From: an uncultured Lachnospiraceae bacterium
GTDB taxonomy: Bacteria > Bacillota > Clostridia > Lachnospirales > Lachnospiraceae
DNA: 39,258 bases
Assembly: GCA_910579085.1 (NCBI GenBank)
Contig: CAJTRU010000004.1
Coordinates: forward strand, 1-39,258
Direction of reading: 5' to 3'
Shown: one piece after another, positions 8,246-14,819 of the stretch
Numbering within the stretch: position 1 is the first letter of the stretch
How the letters are laid out: every line of letters starts with the position of its first letter
The notes under the pieces: generated by a model
Databases searched by the model: none
What the model was told of the DNA's origin: nothing
Seen by the model: only the letters and a program-made list of their open reading frames with translations
Position numbers and translations under genes: made by a program

Positions 8246-9016
8246 TTATGCATCTTCACCTATTGCATCAGAAACAAAACTCATTGTCAACATACAGAAT
8301 ACATATGCCTGTATACACCCGGAAAATACATCCAGATATGCATGAAGTGCAGCAGGCCATATAAGAGTAAGCACCCTTGGCAACAAACCATAAAGCAGCC
8401 CCATCATAACCGTTCCTGATAATATATTACCAAATAAACGGAGTGACATTGACACAGGTGTTGAAAATTCACTGATAAGGTTCATAGGGAAGAATAAAAA
8501 GATTGGCTCAAATAAAGCTTTAATCTTTCCCATACCCTGGTACTTAAACCCATTATACTGAATCATCACCCATGTAATAACTGCCAAAGGAAATGTTACA
8601 CCAAAATCTGCTGTTGGCGGCCTTAATCCCAGCAGCCCGGATAAGTTACAGGCAAGTATAAACAAAAACAATGCACTTACATAGTTTCTGAAAGCCAGTG
8701 CCTTCTTAGCTCCCATTGTACCTTTTACCATTCCGTCCAGTGATTCAACTATAAGCTCGACTACATTCAGGAACGGCCCTGGTACTTTATTGGGATTTGC
8801 ATTCTTAATAGCGCGGCTGGCACATACTGCAAATATAAGTATTGCAGCAATAACTATAATCATAGATATATGCGTTGTTGTAAGATACACATCCCATCCA
8901 AAGAATGAGAATTTTGTATTTGAATAACCCCTTATAAAGAAGTCAACCTGGTCACCGCCACCAGCAAGAACAACCCTGACGGGCTCTTGCGGCAAATCTA
9001 AGACGCCATTTCCCAC
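8246..9016 (-). CDS. atpB: F-ATP synthase a subunit (ion channel)
   Basis: 256 residues starting at GTG 9016, seven bases after AAAGGAGGG; the nearby ATG four bases upstream is out of frame and meets a stop after a few codons. Five or six transmembrane helices are visible. The essential arginine lies in STPVSMSLRLFGN (Arg193), and the last helix LDVFSGCIQAYVFCMLTMSFV is the other conserved half of the channel. It passes the coupling ion to and from the c-ring in the membrane. The c subunit next door suggests that the ion is Na+. Confidence 0.96.
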   Translation of the reverse strand: MGNGVLDLPQEPVRVVLAGGGDQVDFFIRGYSNTKFSFFGWDVYLTTTHISMIIVIAAILIFAVCASRAIKNANPNKVPGPFLNVVELIVESLDGMVKGTMGAKKALAFRNYVSALFLFILACNLSGLLGLRPPTADFGVTFPLAVITWVMIQYNGFKYQGMGKIKALFEPIFLFFPMNLISEFSTPVSMSLRLFGNILSGTVMMGLLYGLLPRVLTLIWPAALHAYLDVFSGCIQAYVFCMLTMSFVSDAIGEDA

Positions 9017-9077
9017 ATTTTCACCCTCCTTTTCTTAATATTGTATGAAATAACAATATGAAAATATTGTCAAAACA

Positions 9078-9470
9078 TTACCACTTTTGGATACGCCCCG
9101 CCATTTTATGGACTAAAGGCTGCAAATAAGCGGAAATCTTCATGCCAAACAAACCAAGCACTGTACCAGCCGGATGGATATACTTATGTCCAGCCATAGA
9201 CACCGCCAGTACTAATGCCATTAAAAAAAATCTTTTTAATGTGGCTTGCTGCATATGTTTTTGTGCATGTTTTGCATCCATGCTTAATGCTATATCAAGA
9301 TGATGGTACATATGCAGTAAAAGCCCTGCTGCTGCTGCGCCGCCAAACAATACCCCTGCTGCTGCTGCCAGCTTATGGCTTGCTGCTATTACTAATATAA
9401 TCAAAACTGGTATTAACCATACCAGCAAACCAGCAAACATTTCTTTCAGGATTTGTTTTGCCTTTTTCAT
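9078..9470 (-). CDS. atpI: ATP synthase subunit I-like membrane protein
   Basis: 130 residues, with four probable transmembrane helices (about 12-30, 32-52, 83-100 and a weaker one near 105-120) and short basic loops. Position just before atpB and the four-helix, Ala/Leu-rich build match the ATP-synt_I group. These proteins are thought to help assemble the c-ring or bring in Mg2+. Sequence identity in this family is low, so the call rests on topology and position. An AAAGGG ribosome site lies nine bases before ATG 9470. Confidence 0.75.
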   Translation of the reverse strand: MKKAKQILKEMFAGLLVWLIPVLIILVIAASHKLAAAAGVLFGGAAAAGLLLHMYHHLDIALSMDAKHAQKHMQQATLKRFFLMALVLAVSMAGHKYIHPAGTVLGLFGMKISAYLQPLVHKMAGRIQKW

Positions 9471-9484
9471 CTTTAAAGCCCTTT

Positions 9485-9841
9485 CTATTTTCTAGCTGGC
9501 CCTTTATTTTCGGGATAACGTTTTGTTTTAATTATTTCTTTGTATTCCTGTGCTTCTTCAGGGTGCTGGCTGCTGTAATTTTTCAGTTCCTTTATATATT
9601 CAAGCCTGTCATGCTCCCTTTTCATATCAGCAGAATAAAATGACTTTGTAAGGATATATACATTCCTGAATGAAGCACCAATGCCTATAAAAACGAGCAC
9701 TAGAAAACATACCTGTGTATTAAGCAGCCTGGAAAGCCATACACCAATTGCAGCACATAAAAATATAGGAACTAACATATTTATGCTAATCTGTGTTACC
9801 ATAACAATACTTTTTATTATTTTACGGTTTTTATCCTCCAT
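9485..9841 (-). CDS. AtpZ/AtpI-type small membrane protein, first gene of the operon
   Basis: 118 residues from ATG 9841, seven bases after GGAGG; an upstream in-frame ATG at 9874 lacks a ribosome site. Two close transmembrane hairpin helices (about residues 10-30 and 38-58) are followed by a charged tail (REHDRLEYIKEL...). This is the AtpZ/AtpI build often found at the head of clostridial atp operons, with proposed roles in Mg2+/Ca2+ supply or Fo assembly. It lies 14 bp before the subunit I gene. Confidence 0.75.
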   Translation of the reverse strand: MEDKNRKIIKSIVMVTQISINMLVPIFLCAAIGVWLSRLLNTQVCFLVLVFIGIGASFRNVYILTKSFYSADMKREHDRLEYIKELKNYSSQHPEEAQEYKEIIKTKRYPENKGPARK

Positions 9842-9879
9842 AATGCTGCCTCCATAACTGGTATTCCTTACCATTTATT

Positions 9880-9909
9880 ATTATAAGATATAGTATTTGA
9901 AAAGTCCAC
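9880..9909 (-). promoter_or_regulatory. Probable promoter of the atp operon
   Basis: On the minus strand TGGACT (9909-9904), an 18-bp spacer and TATAAT (9885-9880) lie about 40 bp upstream of the first operon gene. The -10 is perfect; the -35 matches four of six bases. No other candidate is seen in this gap. Confidence 0.55.
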
Positions 9910-9972
9910 ATAAATTATTTCTTTATGCACATCCGTTTCATAAATTCCTATAATTAAAGCTTGCAGATACAG

Positions 9973-10396
9973 TGTAATTTCCAGTTATCTTTTGTTGGTG
10001 TATGGACGCAGGGTTTCTGGTGTTCCACTAAATTTATTCCATTCCAGGGCACGCTTCCGCTACGCCAGCCCACGTAACGGCGCATAAAGTCCACATATCC
10101 CAAAGGAAACTTACGTTTCCTCTGGAACATATGGACTTAAACGCCAACGGGGCTGAAGTGCCCCTGTCATGGAATAATATTTAAATGGAACACTGGAAAC
10201 CTGCTGTATCCATCAGAATTACAAAAAAACATAATATAAAAACAGAATATATAATAACTTGAAATTATGGTGTGGGGAAAGTGAGTTAGACGGACTGAAT
10301 TATAATGGTATCATTTTTGTATAAATATCCATATCATTGTAATTACTACATTGTGTAATAAATGACTAGCAGAATAATTTCCATCCACCCATTTAC
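9973..10396 (+). repeat. Structured repeat, copy 1
   Basis: It matches the reverse complement of 21998-22457 along its length, with best identity in the 5' flank, the hairpin arms and two 3' blocks. The core folds as one long hairpin: GCAGGGTTTC (10008) with GAAACCTGC (10196), GTGTTCCA (10020-10027) with TGGAACAC (10186-10193), ATTCCAT with ATGGAATAAT, CAGGGCAC with GTGCCCCTG, AGCCC with GGGCT, and GGCG-CATA-AAGTCC with GGACTT-AAA-CGCC. No protein is encoded. A possible promoter reading into it (TGCACA, 17 bp, TATAAT) lies just upstream, at about 9928-9954. It could be a non-coding RNA gene or a foldback mobile element. Confidence 0.85.
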
Positions 10397-10590
10397 AGTT
10401 ATCTGGTTATTCTGTGTTTTATTGTAAATTTGCAGTGACAGGTTTTGCGTGCCAGATGCCATCAATTATTCCGTAAAAGGGGCACTTTAACCCCGTATAT
10501 TATATATTGGCTTTATGTGCCACACAGCGGTTTACCGTAGCGCAATGCGTGCAAAAGCCATGACTCTGGCACTAAAAACCGTCCGCCTCC
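10397..10590 (-). repeat. Structured repeat, diverged copy 3, at the 3' end of the HAD gene
   Basis: Read on the minus strand it has the same order of parts as copies 1 and 2: GGACG-GTTTT, GTGCCAGA (10572-10565) pairing with TCTGGCAC (10456-10449), the word GCGCTACG, then GGCAC and ATAAAGCC opposite GGGGTT-AAA-GTGCC, GTGCCCC, GGAATAATT and an AACACAGAATAA 3' flank. Stem sequences differ from copies 1 and 2 but pairing is kept. It begins directly at the HAD stop codon and is tail-to-tail with copy 1. It may also act as that gene's terminator. Confidence 0.7.
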
Positions 10591-11382
10591 TTATGGAATT
10601 GTCCTTAAAACTTTCATCACACCATCTTCGTCATTTGAAAGCGTTACATATTTTGCAATTTCCTTTAATGAATGATGTGCATCTTTCATAGCATAACTTT
10701 CCCCGCACCTTAAAAGCATATGCAGGTCATTAATGTAATCACCAAATGCCATACAGTTTACAGCACTAATCCCATATTTTTCTTGTAGTTTCCATACAGC
10801 AACCCCTTTATCAACGTTTTTATTTGCTATATCAATCCAGCAGTCACCAGAAAGCACTGCTTGTAACCTGTCATGGAAATCCCCTAGCTTGTTATATCTT
10901 TTTTCTGCTTTATGTCCTTCTACAAATACTGCAATTTTAATTATATTGTCTTTTTTTATGCACTTCCTTAAATCACTTGTAAATTCCAGTCTTTCATAAT
11001 ACATATGTGCATTGTTTTCTGCTTCTTCTGACGAATGTTCCATATAGGCAGACTTTTCACCGCTAAGTATAATTGACAGTTTTTCTTTCTCATGGAACTG
11101 TTCTATACAATAAATTATATCTTCTTGTTTCATTTTATTACTATAAATTATTTTATTATTTTCAAAAACCAGTCCTCCATTGTCAGCAATAAAAACCAGG
11201 CTGTCCTCCATTCCAGGAAACAGCTTCTTTATATTATAATACTGCCTGCCACTTGCAATAACCGTTTTTATTTCCTTATGCTTATATACCCATTCACTAA
11301 AATCCTCTGGAAGTTCTTTTTTACTGTTTAATAATGTACCATCCAGGTCTGTTGCAACTAATTTTATCAAATGTTTTTCCAT
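10591..11382 (-). CDS. HAD-superfamily (Cof-type, IIB) phosphatase
   Basis: 263 residues. The nucleophile motif DLDGT is at residues 12-16, motif II is in TVIASGR and motif IV is GDYINDLHML, with the alpha/beta cap between residues about 85 and 190 that defines the Cof/IIB class. Such enzymes hydrolyse sugar phosphates, nucleotide phosphates or FMN-type substrates in the cytosol; the substrate here cannot be told. A GGAGG site lies just before the ATG, and a GCCGCC-TTTA-GGCGGC hairpin lies immediately upstream of it. The gene follows the cyclophilin gene with an 87-bp gap, so co-transcription is uncertain. Confidence 0.9.
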   Translation of the reverse strand: MEKHLIKLVATDLDGTLLNSKKELPEDFSEWVYKHKEIKTVIASGRQYYNIKKLFPGMEDSLVFIADNGGLVFENNKIIYSNKMKQEDIIYCIEQFHEKEKLSIILSGEKSAYMEHSSEEAENNAHMYYERLEFTSDLRKCIKKDNIIKIAVFVEGHKAEKRYNKLGDFHDRLQAVLSGDCWIDIANKNVDKGVAVWKLQEKYGISAVNCMAFGDYINDLHMLLRCGESYAMKDAHHSLKEIAKYVTLSNDEDGVMKVLRTIP

Positions 11383-11395
11383 AATAGCCTCCTAT

Positions 11396-11411
11396 GCCGC
11401 CTTTAGGCGGC
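11396..11411 (-). promoter_or_regulatory. GC-rich hairpin just upstream of the HAD ribosome site
   Basis: GCCGCC TTTA GGCGGC is a perfect six-pair stem with a four-base loop, ending three bases before GGAGG. In DNA this A+T-rich it stands out. It could stabilise the 5' end of the message or slow ribosome loading; no T-run follows, so it is not a terminator. Confidence 0.5.
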
Positions 11412-11439
11412 ACAAATAGTAAAACAAATAAATTCGTTT

Positions 11440-11460
11440 GTGAAAAATGCTACAGCATTT
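11440..11460 (-). terminator. Short terminator-like hairpin after the cyclophilin gene
   Basis: On the minus strand AAATGC TGTA GCATTTTTC forms a six-pair stem running into five Ts, ten bases past the stop codon. The stem is short, so termination may be partial. Confidence 0.45.
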
Positions 11461-11469
11461 ATGTTTTTA

Positions 11470-12180
11470 TTAATCTGCACTACGTATAGTAATAGAATTA
11501 ATTACTGGCTGCTCCTCTGCTGCAATAAAACCATTGCCATCTACTGGCTGCGCATCACTGCATATAGCATCTACAACTTCTATTCCCTCCGTTACATAAC
11601 CAAATGCTGCATACTCACCATCTAAACCCAGGCTGTCCTGGTGTACAATAAAAAACTGTGAACTTGCACTATTATAACTGCTTGAACGCGCCATAGAGAT
11701 TGCGCCTCTTGTATGTGACAGTTTATTATCATACCCATTATTAGGAAACTCACCAACAATTGTCTTGGATGAACCTCCCATGCCAGTGCCTTCCGGGTCG
11801 CCTCCCTGCATCATAAATCCTTCCATAATCCTGTGGAATGTCAGGCCGTCATAAAATCCTTCTTTAGCAAGGGAAACAAAGTTTTTAACTGTTATAGGTG
11901 CTGCCTCTCCATCCAGTTTAACAGTAATTTTACCATAATCTTTAATGTCAATATCTGCAAAATAATCTTCACTTGTAACAGCCGGCATACCACCATTATC
12001 TGAAGAAGTATCTTCCTTGCCTGCTGCCTGTTCCTGCCCTTCTGTTATGTCAGTTCTGTTGTTATCTTTTTTATTATTTATAACAAATGCTGATATACAC
12101 ACAATAACTAAAACAGCCGCTATAACAGCCAGAACCAGTGCCACCTTATTTTTATCCTGTCTATTTGATTGTTTAGCCAA
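11470..12180 (-). CDS. Membrane-anchored peptidyl-prolyl cis-trans isomerase (cyclophilin type)
   Basis: 236 residues. A short basic N-terminus precedes one transmembrane segment (about residues 13-33, VALVLAVIAAVLVIVCISAFV) with no lipobox, then an Asp/Glu-rich linker, then the cyclophilin domain (about 70-235). Active-site blocks are present: FHRIMEGFMMQGGDPEGTG, with the catalytic Arg, and SQFFIVHQ. It should isomerise prolyl bonds of proteins on the outer face of the membrane. The start is TTG at 12180, ten bases after GGAGG; no ATG fits better. Single-domain, anchored cyclophilins are common in clostridia. Confidence 0.92.
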   Translation of the reverse strand: MAKQSNRQDKNKVALVLAVIAAVLVIVCISAFVINNKKDNNRTDITEGQEQAAGKEDTSSDNGGMPAVTSEDYFADIDIKDYGKITVKLDGEAAPITVKNFVSLAKEGFYDGLTFHRIMEGFMMQGGDPEGTGMGGSSKTIVGEFPNNGYDNKLSHTRGAISMARSSSYNSASSQFFIVHQDSLGLDGEYAAFGYVTEGIEVVDAICSDAQPVDGNGFIAAEEQPVINSITIRSAD

Positions 12181-12264
12181 TTTAATAATACCTCCTGTGG
12201 TTTAATTTTATTTATACAGTTTACCCTAATTTACCTGATATGTAAAATATTATTTTTATTTACC

Positions 12265-12293
12265 TTGGCACTTATTATTTTCTCTGTTATACT
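12265..12293 (+). promoter_or_regulatory. Promoter of the DUF6483-like gene
   Basis: TTGGCA (12265-12270), a 17-bp spacer and TATACT (12288-12293) lie 29 bp upstream of the ATG at 12322. Both boxes match five of six consensus bases. Confidence 0.75.
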
Positions 12294-12321
12294 TAAATAA
12301 AAACAGACAGGAGGAATACAT

Positions 12322-12708
12322 ATGCAATATGAAGATGAGAAAGACTATATTATGCGTATGATAAAAGAAGCCACAAGGGTTCTGTTTACATTGTTGTCAG
12401 GCAAGAAATATACACACATTGAACTGCCACAGGAAAATAAATATGAAGTTTCTGGCAATAAACTGGATGTATACAAAGAAATGGCAGACCAGGGAAATAT
12501 TAATGAAGCAAAAAATATTCTTCTGGAGAATATAGATTATAACAATAAAGATGAAGTTATTGCTGCTGTCTTTTTCTACCAGTATATAAGTAATAAGGGA
12601 GACAGCTTCTTAAGACAAAATAATTATTCGGAAGAAGAAGTATACGAAGGTTTAAAAGAATTAGCCAGGAAGGCAGGATATGAAAATACAAATAGCATAC
12701 TTGAATAA
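12322..12708 (+). CDS. DUF6483-like protein of unknown function
   Basis: 128 residues, acidic and helical, starting MQYEDEKDYIMRMIKEATRV; the D-Y-I-M-R-x-I-K-E opening is what I associate with DUF6483 proteins of Lachnospiraceae. No membrane segment, signal or cysteine is present. The C-terminal half (NYSEEEVYEGLKELARKAGY) looks like a helical repeat. It has its own promoter and a clear AGGAGGAATACAT ribosome site, so it is a real single gene. Its function is unknown. Confidence 0.75.
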   Translation: MQYEDEKDYIMRMIKEATRVLFTLLSGKKYTHIELPQENKYEVSGNKLDVYKEMADQGNINEAKNILLENIDYNNKDEVIAAVFFYQYISNKGDSFLRQNNYSEEEVYEGLKELARKAGYENTNSILE

Positions 12709-12775
12709 TTACATGTATGTTTTCTATGTAGTTAAAACCTTTTCTGTAATCTTGGAAATTTTTTTAAAAAAAGTA

Positions 12776-12804
12776 TTGACATGGTTTTGTTTTGGTGATA
12801 TTAT
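12776..12804 (+). promoter_or_regulatory. Promoter of tRNA-Leu
   Basis: A perfect TTGACA (12776-12781), 17 bp and TATTAT (12799-12804) lie 36 bp before the tRNA, as expected for a strong stable-RNA promoter. Confidence 0.85.
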
Positions 12805-12840
12805 AGTCACTGTCAGCGCGTCATATAAACAATTTAATAA

Positions 12841-12924
12841 GCGGAAGTGCTGGAACTGGCAGACAGGCTAGACTAAGGATCTAGTGTTGGCGACGACGTG
12901 AGGGTTCAAGTCCCTTCTTCCGCA
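12841..12924 (+). tRNA. tRNA-Leu (anticodon AAG)
   Basis: The acceptor stem GCGGAAG (12841-12847) pairs with CTTCCGC (12917-12923), followed by discriminator A; CCA is not encoded. The anticodon stem CTAGA/TCTAG encloses the loop CTAAGGA, giving anticodon AAG. A long variable arm (class II tRNA) and the T-loop GGTTCAAGTCC are present. A34 would normally be edited to inosine by TadA to read CTN codons. AAG is a less usual bacterial Leu anticodon than GAG, TAG or CAG. Confidence 0.93.
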
Positions 12925-12932
12925 TTACTTTG

Positions 12933-12959
12933 AAAGCCTTGTGAAATAAGGCTTTTTTT
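12933..12959 (+). terminator. Terminator of tRNA-Leu
   Basis: AAGCCTT loop AAGGCTT followed by a run of Ts, nine bases past the tRNA end. Confidence 0.85.
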
Positions 12960-12972
12960 AGTCTTAAAAAAC

Positions 12973-13418
12973 ATGGCAGACAAATGTGGCGGTGAGTCTG
13001 GTAATATTGGCATGAAAACCAGCAGCATTGGTATTAATTATGAAGAATACGAAAATGCTGCAAAAAAATGGAGGATTGTAATAAAACTGTAAACCAGTAT
13101 ATCCCCAAAGAAGATGTTTATAAGGTAAAAAATAATACACTGGATATAATCAGGAATATTAAAGGTGAAGAAGCCTTATCTTTTGAAAAGCTGCTTGGCA
13201 GAATAACAACAGTAAGCGCAGCAGTTAAATGCAAGGGTAAACTTCTGGATATACAAGAAAGATTACAGGAAAAAATTTGTAATGCTTCTGACAGTACAGA
13301 AAGGCAGAACCTCACAGATATGTCTGCAATGTCTGTAAACATTATTTATAATGAAATCTCCTGCCAGGTTATAGAAAAGCAGTATATACAGCCCTGGCCT
13401 GCCATGCATTCCAGATAA
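12973..13418 (+). pseudogene. Hypothetical small protein, frameshifted at an A7 run
   Basis: A frame from ATG 12973 (MADKCGGESGNIGMKTSSIG, then INYEEYENAAKK) runs into a run of seven As at about 13058-13065 and stops soon after. The next frame opens across the same run (ATG 13068, MEDCNKTVNQYIPKEDVYKV) and continues 116 codons. One extra A joins them into one helical protein of about 149 residues. The N-terminal part loosely recalls small type VII secretion (WXG/LXG-like) proteins, but I cannot assign it. No clear ribosome site precedes 12973, and the upstream terminator argues against read-through. It could be a pseudogene, a slippage-controlled gene or a sequencing error. Confidence 0.45.
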
Positions 13419-13471
13419 AAATATCTTTAAATATTTTTTACTTATAATAAAATATTTAAAGATATTTTTTA
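13417..13471 (+). terminator. A+T hairpin after the hypothetical gene
   Basis: AAAATATCTTTAAATATTTT pairs perfectly with AAAATATTTAAAGATATTTT and ends in TTTTTT. It is all A/T but 20 pairs long, so it is a plausible terminator, usable in both directions. Confidence 0.6.
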
Positions 13472-13510
13472 TATAATAGACTGTGTATAATGGCTTAAAC
13501 GTATAAATCC

Positions 13511-13539
13511 TTGTAACAGACAGGCATTAATGATATAAT
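13511..13539 (+). promoter_or_regulatory. Promoter of the first Rpn-type nuclease gene
   Basis: TTGTAA (13511-13516), 17 bp and a perfect TATAAT (13534-13539) lie 28 bp before the ATG at 13568. Confidence 0.7.
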
Positions 13540-13567
13540 CAGAATAAAAAGAAGGTGTTTATTTTAA

Positions 13568-14428
13568 ATGGAGAAAACAGATACAGCCAGTACCAGGCCT
13601 AACAGGAAATACAAAGACTCAGTATTCACTGTACTATTCAACAGCAAAGAAAACCTGTTTGGATTATATAAGGTGCTGCACCCTGAAGATAAAGAAGTAA
13701 CAATAAATGACATTGAAAAAATTGAACTTGAGAATGTACTTTTAATACGCAGATACAATGATGCTGCAATGAGGGTAAGGGACAAACTGCTCATACTTGC
13801 AGAGCAGCAGTCCACAATTAACCCTAACATGCCAGTAAGGCTTTTGTTATACATAGCAGAGGAATATGAGAAAATAATAAAGAAAAACGGGTATACCAAA
13901 ACCTTATATTCCAAAAAGCTTATAACGCTTCCTGCCCCTGAATTTTATGTTATATACACAGGCAGTAGTGAATGTAGTAACTATATGCACTTAACAGACG
14001 CTTTTCCAAAAGAATACAGGGATAATGCTTTTATAAACCTGGATGTAAAAGTAATAACAGACGAGGATAAAAACAATATACTTGGCGGTTATATTACATT
14101 TGTGAAAAAAGCAGAAGAATTAAAACATACACCTGGTTATACATTTACAGATGCCCTTAAAGAAACTGTACAGTGGTGTAAGCAGGAAAACATACTTGCT
14201 GGTTTTATAAAAGAAAGGAGCGAAGAATTAATGAGTCTTATGTTAGAAGAATGGAACATGGAAGATGCCTTAAAATATAGCAAAGAAGAAGGTATTGAAG
14301 AAGGTACGAAAAATGGAATGGTTTATGCATATTATGAAATGAACCTTGATACCAATGAAATAGCCAAAAAAATGCAGCTTACAGAAAAAGAAGTACTTGA
14401 AATAATCAGAAATAAGAATATCCAATAA
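13568..14428 (+). CDS. Rpn-family PD-(D/E)XK nuclease / putative transposase
   Basis: 286 residues. The diagnostic stretch is RVRDKLLILAEQQSTINPNM followed by PVRLLLYIAEEY: an Asp, a hydrophobic strand, then E-x-Q and the almost invariant QSTINPNMP of this large clostridial group. The family is related to E. coli Rpn proteins, which cut DNA and promote RecA-independent recombination in cells. The C-terminal EEGIEEGTKNG followed by a small helix-turn-helix-like end (DTNEIAKKMQLTEKEVLEII) is also typical. It has its own promoter and an AAGAAGGTG ribosome site. No terminal inverted repeats are seen, so independent mobility is not shown. A broken copy of its tail follows. Confidence 0.88.
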   Translation: MEKTDTASTRPNRKYKDSVFTVLFNSKENLFGLYKVLHPEDKEVTINDIEKIELENVLLIRRYNDAAMRVRDKLLILAEQQSTINPNMPVRLLLYIAEEYEKIIKKNGYTKTLYSKKLITLPAPEFYVIYTGSSECSNYMHLTDAFPKEYRDNAFINLDVKVITDEDKNNILGGYITFVKKAEELKHTPGYTFTDALKETVQWCKQENILAGFIKERSEELMSLMLEEWNMEDALKYSKEEGIEEGTKNGMVYAYYEMNLDTNEIAKKMQLTEKEVLEIIRNKNIQ

Positions 14429-14529
14429 AAAAGCAAATGGCAGTATATAAGTATAACCTTATAGCAGGCTGTTATATAAAAAATACCAGTATATACAACA
14501 ATTTATTTTTTATATATAATATACTTTTA

Positions 14530-14674
14530 TATACCTGGCAGTTATATTATATTTGTGAAAAAGCTGAAGAATTAAAATATACACATGAGTATATTTTTAC
14601 AGATGCCCTTAAGGAAACTGTACAGTGGTACAGGTAATAAAATATATTTGCTGGTTTTATTGAAAAAAGAAAAG
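14530..14674 (+). pseudogene. Partial duplicate of the Rpn-type gene tail
   Basis: This stretch repeats 14077-14220 of the preceding gene at high identity (for example AAGAATTAAA-TATACAC and ACAGATGCCCTTAA), covering the segment GGYITFVKKAEELKHT to ENILAGF. It carries stops and lacks both the catalytic core and the end. It is the relic of a neighbouring paralogue or of a local duplication. Confidence 0.75.
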
Positions 14675-14711
14675 TTAACAGTACTTTTAGTAATTATTAT
14701 ACTTTATAAAT

Positions 14712-14749
14712 GCCTCTATGCTTATGGTATAAAGATAAGCACAGAGGCT
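14712..14749. terminator. Hairpin between convergent genes
   Basis: GCCTCT-x-TGCTTAT loop ATAAGCA-x-AGAGGC gives a 13-pair stem with one mismatch, followed on the plus strand by TTTAGTATATTT. It lies between the Rpn remnant and the solute-binding lipoprotein gene and may end both. Confidence 0.6.
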
Positions 14750-14819
14750 TTAGTATATTTATATAATGTTACATAATGGTGCAAAAGCAAACTGCAATTA
14801 AATTTTATTCTAATATTTG

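Noticed and set aside
10397..10590. Simple Rho-independent terminator for the HAD gene
   Set aside because: The stem-loop is nearly 130 bases long, lacks a T-run at its end and shares ordered sequence words with repeat copies 1 and 2, so a diverged repeat copy explains more, although it may still stop transcription.
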